From assembly GCA_035687255.1 (NCBI GenBank), contig DASRYI010000412.1:1-8851 (forward strand): 8,851 nucleotides of DNA. The letters are read 5' to 3'. Within the stretch, counting starts at the first letter, position 1; each line of letters begins with the position of its first letter. The DNA comes from JAKEHA01 sp035687255. GTDB taxonomy: Bacteria > Krumholzibacteriota > Krumholzibacteriia > WVZY01 > JAKEHA01. This document shows, piece by piece, positions 1 to 8,851 of this stretch. A program made the translations under genes and the position numbers. Below the pieces are notes generated by a model. It saw only the letters and a program-made list of their open reading frames with translations, was not told the DNA's origin and searched no databases.

Positions 1-35
1 CGGTCCCCTTCGTGTTTGCTCCAAACCCCGGAAGC

Positions 36-3000
36 CTATTTCAACAGCACCATCTTCTTCGTGCTCGTGAAGTCTCCCGTACGTAAACGGTAGAAATACA
101 CACCGCTGGCCACGGCTGCGCCGCGATCATCCCGGCCGTCCCATTTCATTTCATGCGGACCCGCGGCCTGCGACGAGTTCACGAGGGTTCGAACGAGCGC
201 ACCGTTCACATCGTAGACGGCGAGGCGCACGTTCACACGGTTCTTCACCGAGAAGGCAATCGTGGTCTGCGGGTTGAACGGGTTGGGATAGTTCTGCGAG
301 AGGTTGTTTGTGTACACCGGACCCGCACCGGTCGGCTGCGCGGAGGGACCGGCCCCGGTGAAGACGTATGCGTCGCGAAAGAACTTGGCACGGTCGGATA
401 CACCGTTGAGTTCGTCGTCGCGCACCTCAGCCATGGAAAAGCCGCACAGGAGGACGGTCGCCGATCCATTGACATTCGAGAGCACGGCGCCGTTCGCGCT
501 CATTGCCGTGGTGTAAGACATCTCAGTACGGGAGGTGCCGAAGGCGCCCAGGACGTCGAAGTCGTTGAGCTCGGGACATCCGCCGAATGCAATGAAGTCG
601 TCGGAGAAGGCGCGCCCGGGCCAGTGAACGACCGCTGGTGAAACACCCAGGCCGTCGGCAATGTGGTCGCCGGAGAGGAGGGTGAATGGCATGTAGTAGT
701 CCTTGAAGCCTCCTGTGGACGCAGATGGAGAGGCCGCCAGGTTCTGCGCCATGTCGTCTCCCATCAGAAGCAGTCCTCCCGGGTTGAAGAGGTTGCCAAG
801 GAAGTTGTTCAGAAGCGCGTAGTCGTCCACCTTGCTAGGAATGCCGGTGCCGTCACCGAGAGTGACCGGAAGGGACCCACAATCCCAGGCGATGAAACGG
901 TAGCAGGCATTGAGTTGTTGTGCGACGTTCGTCACCCGGCCGGCCAGCGTATTGGCGTCGGCGGAGGCCGGCCCGCGCACGTCGTAGCGATCGACCTTGT
1001 TGCTGAAACCCAGCGGGAGAAACGCACCGTCCCAGTAGGGCTGGACGCCATAACCGTCGGCGCCATCGACATAGAGAATGTCACTTCCGCGGTTGAATCC
1101 ACCCGCCGGCAGCACGGTGAACTCCATGGGATTGGCCGCGACTTCGGCGATGTCATTGGTGAAGTGCCACTGATCGGAGAAATACGTGGTTCCACCGGGA
1201 CTCGTCGCCCCGAAGAAGAAGCACACGGTGTCCCCCGGCGTGAACAGGTTGTCGTTGAGGTCGACGTTGAAGCGGTTGTCGATCAGAGGCGTTGGGTTGG
1301 GCGCGGGATGGCCGTCGCCGGGGTTCATGTAAGTTCCGGAATATGTGTAGTCAGCACGAATGGCCGTCCAGGTAACACCGCTTGCGTCCACGTAGTCTTT
1401 CGCGGCGATATGAGGATAACGATTGGCCTGTCCGCCCGGACCCTCCGAGAGTCCGTCACCCGACTTGTTGGGCTGGCCCTGCGGCCACACCGCGACCCAC
1501 ATGTAGACCTGCTTCTTGGTCTTGTCACGGCCGATGAACGTGGAAATGTTCGGATCGTTGGACAATCCGCTCTTGTCTGTGCCGGTTCCCGCGTAATTTG
1601 CATCGACGAGGTAGTACACCAGGGCGGAATCGCCGGGCGTGAAATACGGACTGGAGCTGGGGCGGATATCGCTCGCGATGTCCGCGCGCGCCGTGCCGGT
1701 TATGGTTCCATCGGCCGCGAACGTATCCTGGAACAGATCAATGTCGCGGACGTCCCACTGCGGCCCGCTGATGTTGACGCGATAGACTTTGATGTTGTCG
1801 AACAGGGGCGCCTGGCTGTGACATGTGCCGGAGCCGAGAACACCGCACCAGAACGGACACATGTCGATGATGCCGAGTGCCACCTGAATGGCACTGGCAG
1901 TGGTGATATTCACCTTGGTGCCGATTGCGTCTGTCTGACGATACCAGCTCTTGTCGTCTCCGAAATAGAGGAAGTTACGATCCACCCACGGCGTTGGACA
2001 GCCGTCCACGATCGAACGCACGTGCCAGACATAGAAGATTTCGTTGAGCAAGGGGAGGTCGCGGTACACGTCGTACTGGAGGTTTACGACGCTCCCGGCC
2101 CCGTTGAGCGGGATGACGGGCGACCAGATCTCGTTCATGATGGACTCATCGCGGGAATTCGGCCCAAAGGGGACAACCACCTGTTCAGGATGGCCGCCGC
2201 AGGCGTAGTTCGCGGTTGAGCCCTGGATGAAGGCCCACAGGCAGGACACATTTTTCAGGCAGGCGTCTTCCTGCAGGACATCCGAGCCCTTGAACAATCC
2301 CGCATAGTCACCGAAACCCGGCGTGTTGCACGACTGCCAGTCGTTGGAGGATGTGGCACCAACCGACTCATCCTCGAACAGCTCCAGGGGAAGTGTTTCC
2401 GCCTTCAGACTGTCGACGCTGGCCGCACCCGAGAAACTGTCGTAATAGCCATCCTGATCCGACCACGACGAATCCGAAGAGAAATGCAGACGCACGCGCA
2501 CGGGTCCCGACCCGACGGAGTAATGACCATCGATGGAAACCTGGCCGACACCGCTCCAGCCGGCCGTGGTCACGCCGCCGTCGATTTCGGTCCATGCATA
2601 GTTGCCGGAACAGTCGCTGGTGTACTCCAGAACTGTTCCGTCGTAGCTCTGCTCGGAGTCGAAATGGAGGGCAAAGGAGACATCCAGCTGTGGCGTCGGC
2701 CCGCCCGAAATGTCGAGGCAGTCCCTGGTGCACCACGATTGATTCCAGAGGTTGCCGTAGCCGGGGAGCGTCTGGTAGGTGCACAGAATGAAACCCGGAC
2801 CGGGGCGTACGCCCAGCCACAGTGATTTGCTTCCCTCAATGGGTCCGAACGGAAGTCCCGCATAGTCGTCCACATGCCAGTAGTCGCCGGACTGGACCGT
2901 GAGATCCACCGTCGTCCATCCCATCGGAGTACACGTTGCGCCATTGAAGTTGCTGGTGAGGAGCCATGTGGTCTCGGCCCCGGCGGTCGCGGACAGGCCA

Positions 3001-3158
3001 CGGGACAACGATGCGGTGGCGGGGTTGTCGCTCAGGCCCGACGGGCGTGCAATGGTGCGCACGAAGTTCGTGCGGCTTTCGGATTTGCGAGCATGCGCGG
3101 GAGCGAAAACAGTGGTGAGTGCAAGCGCCAGCAAGAAGATACTGCGGGAGTGTCGCAT
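36..3158 (-). CDS. Large secreted multidomain protein with C-terminal FlgD/Por-sorting-like Ig domain
   Basis: Secreted or surface protein of 1040 aa; its function is not recognised. A signal peptide is visible at residues 1-23: basic MRHSR, hydrophobic FLLALALTTVFA, probable cleavage after AHA. Residues about 62-250 and 256-465 look like two related beta-rich, jelly-roll (MAM/LamG-like) modules; both contain a 'DYAGL' motif followed by an 'LW' strand and carry many cysteines. Residues about 500-680 are a beta-rich region without a recognised family. Residues about 692-935 (ILYVDGADG, FIAWDCGSL, GGLLLMGDD) resemble an alternating alpha/beta, amidotransferase-like fold with no obvious catalytic triad. 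Residues 953-1040 start with 'NYPNPFNPQT' and end in SGVYFYRL...KKMVLLK, the FlgD-Ig/type IX-sorting-like tail typical of FCB-group exported proteins. The ATG at 3158 is supported by AAGGA at 3166-3170 (7-nt spacing) and by the signal peptide. The stop is TAG. The gene follows the lipoprotein gene on the same strand after 168 nt. The tail and signal peptide are confident; the internal domain calls are tentative. Confidence 0.9.
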   Translation of the reverse strand: MRHSRSIFLLALALTTVFAPAHARKSESRTNFVRTIARPSGLSDNPATASLSRGLSATAGAETTWLLTSNFNGATCTPMGWTTVDLTVQSGDYWHVDDYAGLPFGPIEGSKSLWLGVRPGPGFILCTYQTLPGYGNLWNQSWCTRDCLDISGGPTPQLDVSFALHFDSEQSYDGTVLEYTSDCSGNYAWTEIDGGVTTAGWSGVGQVSIDGHYSVGSGPVRVRLHFSSDSSWSDQDGYYDSFSGAASVDSLKAETLPLELFEDESVGATSSNDWQSCNTPGFGDYAGLFKGSDVLQEDACLKNVSCLWAFIQGSTANYACGGHPEQVVVPFGPNSRDESIMNEIWSPVIPLNGAGSVVNLQYDVYRDLPLLNEIFYVWHVRSIVDGCPTPWVDRNFLYFGDDKSWYRQTDAIGTKVNITTASAIQVALGIIDMCPFWCGVLGSGTCHSQAPLFDNIKVYRVNISGPQWDVRDIDLFQDTFAADGTITGTARADIASDIRPSSSPYFTPGDSALVYYLVDANYAGTGTDKSGLSNDPNISTFIGRDKTKKQVYMWVAVWPQGQPNKSGDGLSEGPGGQANRYPHIAAKDYVDASGVTWTAIRADYTYSGTYMNPGDGHPAPNPTPLIDNRFNVDLNDNLFTPGDTVCFFFGATSPGGTTYFSDQWHFTNDIAEVAANPMEFTVLPAGGFNRGSDILYVDGADGYGVQPYWDGAFLPLGFSNKVDRYDVRGPASADANTLAGRVTNVAQQLNACYRFIAWDCGSLPVTLGDGTGIPSKVDDYALLNNFLGNLFNPGGLLLMGDDMAQNLAASPSASTGGFKDYYMPFTLLSGDHIADGLGVSPAVVHWPGRAFSDDFIAFGGCPELNDFDVLGAFGTSRTEMSYTTAMSANGAVLSNVNGSATVLLCGFSMAEVRDDELNGVSDRAKFFRDAYVFTGAGPSAQPTGAGPVYTNNLSQNYPNPFNPQTTIAFSVKNRVNVRLAVYDVNGALVRTLVNSSQAAGPHEMKWDGRDDRGAAVASGVYFYRLRTGDFTSTKKMVLLK

Positions 3159-3275
3159 GTCGTTTTCCTTCCCGAATCGGCAAGGGGCACTTCAACGAAA
3201 GCGATTACCGGTGGATGAAAGATCCTTCTTCTGGTCGGCGGGGCTCCGCAGCATGTCTGCCGCGGTTCAGCTGCA

Positions 3276-3281
3276 AGTATA
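3276..3281 (-). promoter_or_regulatory. Possible -10 element for the secreted-protein gene
   Basis: On the minus strand this reads TATACT, one mismatch from TATAAT. It lies about 118 nt upstream of the secreted-protein start, in the 168-nt gap after the lipoprotein gene. No convincing -35 hexamer sits 16-18 nt upstream and there is no TGn extension, so this is weak. It could mean that the secreted protein has its own promoter rather than depending on metH readthrough. The rest of the gap (3159-3326) shows no clear terminator, repeat or small gene. Confidence 0.2.
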
Positions 3282-3326
3282 CACCTGTTCGTTATTTGGC
3301 GCCCAGAGGAAATGTAACGTGTGTGC

Positions 3327-3764
3327 TTATTCGACGTGAAAGGTTCGGACGGCAGCGCCGGCAGAGCGTCTGCCCTGGTCGTCGATCGCGTGGAGCAAGA
3401 AGGTGTGCGAGCGAACGCCGACTTTCCCGGTCGCGGGCCAGGGAGCCGGAATCGAATCGTTGGTCACCACAAACACGGAATCGAACCCGTTTACCGGACT
3501 CCACGGAACCCCGACGGTGTCATACGGCGAAAGCGCCTCTCCCTCGTTCGCCGTCAGGATGTACTCGAAGCCCTTGATGGCCCCATCCTTGTCCCAGCCA
3601 CCCCAGTAGAAGTGAACCGGACTGGGCACGGTGCCGCCCTCGGGCGGCCCGGCGGCAATCCATACCTGCGGCGGGTGGTTATAGATGGCGGAGACATCGG
3701 CGCCGCGGTCGTCGCAGGCACACAGCACGATTACACCCAGAACGACAGCGAGACGCGTTGACAT
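3327..3764 (-). CDS. Small lipoprotein with one Fn3/Ig-like domain
   Basis: Predicted 145-aa membrane-anchored lipoprotein of unknown function. The N terminus MSTRLAVVLGVIVLCAC is a short lipoprotein signal peptide with lipobox L14-C15-A16-C17, so Cys17 would be lipidated. The residue after it is Asp, which in E. coli favours inner-membrane retention; whether that rule holds in this lineage is unknown. Residues about 28-145 look like a single Fn3/Ig-like beta sandwich: NHPPQVWI, the 'GPPEGGTV' turn, HFYWGGWDKDG, GFEYILT, DSVFVV and SHTFLLHAIDDQG, ending in RTFHVE. The open frame extends upstream to an ATG at 3875 inside metH. I chose the ATG at 3764 because the signal peptide begins exactly there and the longer form would bury it behind 37 residues. 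The ribosome binding site is poor. It starts 62 nt after the metH stop on the same strand, so co-transcription is possible, but a functional link to methionine synthesis is not evident. It is probably an exported-protein partner or structural domain; no enzyme motif is visible. Confidence 0.8.
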   Translation of the reverse strand: MSTRLAVVLGVIVLCACDDRGADVSAIYNHPPQVWIAAGPPEGGTVPSPVHFYWGGWDKDGAIKGFEYILTANEGEALSPYDTVGVPWSPVNGFDSVFVVTNDSIPAPWPATGKVGVRSHTFLLHAIDDQGRRSAGAAVRTFHVE

Positions 3765-3825
3765 GGTTATCGAGGTGGTGGCCGACACGCGAAAATGAGT
3801 CGGACCGGGGATGCGGTTTTCCCGG

Positions 3826-7536
<3,711 letters not shown>

Positions 7537-7574
7537 GGGGGTGTTCGTCTGATCGAATGGGATTACCTCGTTTC

Positions 7575-7593
7575 CGAGACAGTGCACGTCTCG
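7575..7593. promoter_or_regulatory. Inverted repeat at the predicted metH transcription start
   Basis: CGAGAC (7575-7580) and GTCTCG (7588-7593) are perfect 6-bp inverted arms separated by 7 nt. The spacer contains the palindrome GTGCAC. On the minus strand the repeat begins about 9 nt downstream of the TAGTAT -10 element, essentially at +1. As DNA it could be a repressor operator; as RNA it could be a 5'-end hairpin in the metH leader. It does not match a contiguous AGACGTCT MetJ box, and I cannot assign a regulator. Confidence 0.4.
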
Positions 7594-7601
7594 TGCCCAC
7601 A

Positions 7602-7630
7602 ATACTACGTGCGGGAAATTGCCGCGTCAA
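7602..7630 (-). promoter_or_regulatory. Sigma70-like promoter for metH
   Basis: On the minus strand, TTGACG (7625-7630) and TAGTAT (7602-7607) are separated by exactly 17 nt. These match the TTGACA/TATAAT consensus at five and four of six positions. Transcription would begin near 7594-7596, giving a leader of about 60 nt to the TTG at 7536. The location, in the divergent gap just upstream of metH, supports it. In a GC-rich genome two good hexamers with optimal spacing are less likely to be chance, but it is untested. Confidence 0.6.
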
Positions 7631-7703
7631 GCATCCGCTCGGGGGTCCCCGGCATGGAAATGCAGACGCCTGACAGCCTTGCCGCGGCCGCCATCCAGCC
7701 GCT

Positions 7704-7710
7704 AAGGTGG
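7704..7710 (+). promoter_or_regulatory. Ribosome binding site deciding the acyltransferase start
   Basis: AAGGTGG lies 4 nt before the ATG at 7715 and only 1 nt before the in-frame GTG at 7712. The spacing favours the ATG. Confidence 0.55.
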
Positions 7711-7714
7711 GGTG

Positions 7715-8602
7715 ATGCTGCAGGCCATCCCGTACCACCTGGGTGCCTTCTTCACGCGCTTCGCCCCCAAATGGGTGTGCCGCGGCATTACCTGGACCCT
7801 CGCGAAGGCCAATATCCTGCTGCGGCCGGCCACCCTGCGTATGCTCCGTGCCAACTTCGCGGTCATGCATCCGGAGTGGAGCGACGCCGAGCGCCGTGTC
7901 ATGGCACGTCGCGTGATTGAGCGCTTCGCGGACAGCATCCTGCTGTTCCTCGAGCTGCCCTTCCTCGAGCCCGATGACATCATGGCGCGCTGCGACGTGG
8001 ACGACCTGCGCACGCAGATCGACGGGCTGGGCGCGGGGCAGGGCTTTATCATTGTGACTGCCCACATTGGTCCCTGGGAACTGGGCGGGTACTGCCTGCG
8101 CCAGCTGGGACACGTGGTCAACACCGTGGCCCTGGACCACCCCTCACGCGCGGTCACGAAGTTCTTTTCGGACCGCCGCGACTATATCGGCATCCGGGCC
8201 CATCCGCTGGGCGGGTCGTTTGCGGAGCTCAAGGAAGCGGTCGAGCGCGGCGAATGCGTGGCGCTGCTCATCGACCGGGCCTACGGGCGGGCCCGCAAGC
8301 CGGTCCGGTTCTTCGGCGTGGAGAAGGATTTTCCCCTCGGGCACCTGATACTCGCATCGCGCACCGGCGCGCCCATCCTCACCGGCGCACTCCTGTTTGA
8401 CGGCAAAGACCGCTTCCGCTACGTTCGCGGCGGTACCTACTGGCCCGACCCGACCCTGGACGAATTCGACAAGCTCGACGCGCTGCAGGAATGCTGCGTG
8501 CGCGACCTGGAGCGCATCATCCATGCGCACAGCGAGCAGTGGTTCCACTTCTTCCCGCTGGTCGGGGGAAAGGAACACGGTGGCGGAGAGCACCGTCATT
8601 GA
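7715..8602 (+). CDS. LpxL/HtrB-family lysophospholipid/lipid acyltransferase
   Basis: Membrane-associated acyltransferase of 295 aa, close to the usual length of about 300 aa for the lipid A lauroyl/myristoyl acyltransferase family. The family transfers an acyl chain from acyl-ACP to a lipid hydroxyl group; the acceptor here is unknown. The catalytic HX4E motif is visible as HIGPWE (His117, Glu122), preceded by the strand GFIIVTA. Further family features are the 'LLIDRAYG' strand (Asp187), the following VRFFGVEKDFPLG segment that matches the family's FFG region, and a C-terminal HSEQWFHFF resembling the HPEQWFW box of LpxL proteins. The N terminus has moderately hydrophobic helices but no signal peptide, as in the family. 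The ATG at 7715 is chosen over the GTG at 7712 by ribosome-binding-site spacing. It diverges from metH and overlaps the downstream glycosyltransferase by 23 nt, suggesting translational coupling and a shared lipid or glycolipid pathway. It may act on lipid A, but similar acyltransferases serve ornithine-type lipids and aryl polyenes, so no gene symbol is given. Confidence 0.9.
   Translation: MLQAIPYHLGAFFTRFAPKWVCRGITWTLAKANILLRPATLRMLRANFAVMHPEWSDAERRVMARRVIERFADSILLFLELPFLEPDDIMARCDVDDLRTQIDGLGAGQGFIIVTAHIGPWELGGYCLRQLGHVVNTVALDHPSRAVTKFFSDRRDYIGIRAHPLGGSFAELKEAVERGECVALLIDRAYGRARKPVRFFGVEKDFPLGHLILASRTGAPILTGALLFDGKDRFRYVRGGTYWPDPTLDEFDKLDALQECCVRDLERIIHAHSEQWFHFFPLVGGKEHGGGEHRH
8569..8574 (+). 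promoter_or_regulatory. Ribosome binding site for the glycosyltransferase, inside the acyltransferase gene
   Basis: AAAGGA lies 5 nt before the GTG at 8580 and within the last codons of the acyltransferase. It supports the overlapping start and coupled translation. Confidence 0.5.
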
Positions 8603-8851
8603 GGACCTGAGCGCCGTTATTCCCGCGTACAACGCCGCGCGCCACCTGCCGGGCGTCATCGACCGTGTGGCGCGTTTCGTGGCGCGCGATCGCATCGTGG
8701 TGGTGGATGACGGCTCCGCGGACGACACCCGCGACGTGGCGGGGCGCAGCGGCGCCACCGTCGTCGTGCACGCCGTGAACCAGGGCAAGGGCGCGGCCAT
8801 TCGCTCGGGTCTGGCGCGCGCTGGAGAACTGGGGCAGGGTTTCGCGATCCT
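8580..8851 (+). CDS. Glycosyltransferase family 2 (GT-A fold), N-terminal part, cut by the window edge
   Basis: Only the first 90 codons are present; the frame is open to the right edge. After a short lead (MAESTVIEDL) the sequence shows the GT2 first strand SAVIPAYNA (11-19), then RIVVVDDGSADDT (38-50) containing the nucleotide-sugar-binding Asp pair, and HAVNQGKGAAIRSGL (64-78). The 'NQGKGAA' signature is typical of the DPM1/polyprenyl-phosphate glycosyltransferase-like branch of GT2, which uses a nucleotide sugar and often a lipid acceptor. The metal-binding DXD and any membrane segments would lie beyond the window, so substrate and topology cannot be judged. The GTG start at 8580 has AAAGGA 5 nt upstream and overlaps the acyltransferase stop by 23 nt. 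Probably co-translated with the acyltransferase in a glycolipid or envelope-lipid pathway; that pathway is inferred from context. Confidence 0.88.
   Translation, partial: MAESTVIEDLSAVIPAYNAARHLPGVIDRVARFVARDRIVVVDDGSADDTRDVAGRSGATVVVHAVNQGKGAAIRSGLARAGELGQGFAI

Noticed and set aside
1..35. Short stem (GTTTG-GAG-CAAAC on the minus strand) after the secreted-protein stop, considered as a terminator
   Set aside because: 5-bp stem, no U-run, and the window ends before the downstream context can be judged.
663..2219. 518-aa open frame on the plus strand, antisense to the secreted protein
   Set aside because: Low-complexity Val/Arg/Glu/Gly-rich translation with no motifs; the opposite strand has a signal peptide and a recognisable sorting tail.
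3242..3262. Imperfect GCAG/CTGC inverted repeat in the gap before the secreted protein
   Set aside because: Four-base core with a bulge, no U-tract and no matching copy elsewhere; not supported as a terminator or operator.
3765..3825. Weak hairpin (CCGAC...GTCGG) between metH and the lipoprotein gene, considered as a terminator
   Set aside because: Only 5 bp with a 12-nt loop and no U-tract; more likely chance.

Overview
The window comes from a GC-rich, Gram-negative-type bacterium. The clearest lineage clue is the large secreted protein at the left end. It closes with an 'NYPNPFNP' linker and a FlgD/Por-sorting-like Ig domain, a tail common in the FCB superphylum and its uncultured relatives (Eisenbacteria, Krumholzibacteria, Latescibacteria, Zixibacteria and similar). 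A small lipoprotein with an Fn3-like fold and an LpxL-type acyltransferase fit the same picture. The phylum assignment is an inference from protein style, not from a marker gene.

Layout: three genes read leftward (minus strand) and two read rightward. Along the minus strand the order is metH (full-length cobalamin-dependent methionine synthase, about 1236 aa), a 62-nt gap, a 145-aa lipoprotein, a 168-nt gap, and a 1040-aa secreted multidomain protein ending near the left edge. From a divergent intergenic region at about 7540-7714, an LpxL/HtrB-type acyltransferase reads rightward. It overlaps by 23 nt a family-2 glycosyltransferase that runs off the right edge.

The divergent region holds the best regulatory signal. 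It has a sigma70-like promoter for metH (TTGACG, 17-nt spacer, TAGTAT) and, at the predicted transcription start, a perfect 6+6 inverted repeat. This promoter makes the furthest-upstream metH start codon unlikely and favours a TTG at 7536, which gives a protein close to the E. coli MetH length. The leader is too short for a cobalamin or SAM riboswitch.

Functionally, metH makes methionine from homocysteine and methyl-tetrahydrofolate. The acyltransferase and glycosyltransferase look like a translationally coupled envelope-lipid or glycolipid pair. The lipoprotein and secreted protein are envelope or extracellular proteins of unknown role. I found no RNA genes, mobile elements, CRISPR arrays or convincing terminators. 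No gene-free stretch exceeds 300 bases. I see no clearly new system; the most checkable items are the metH control region and the acyltransferase-glycosyltransferase pair.
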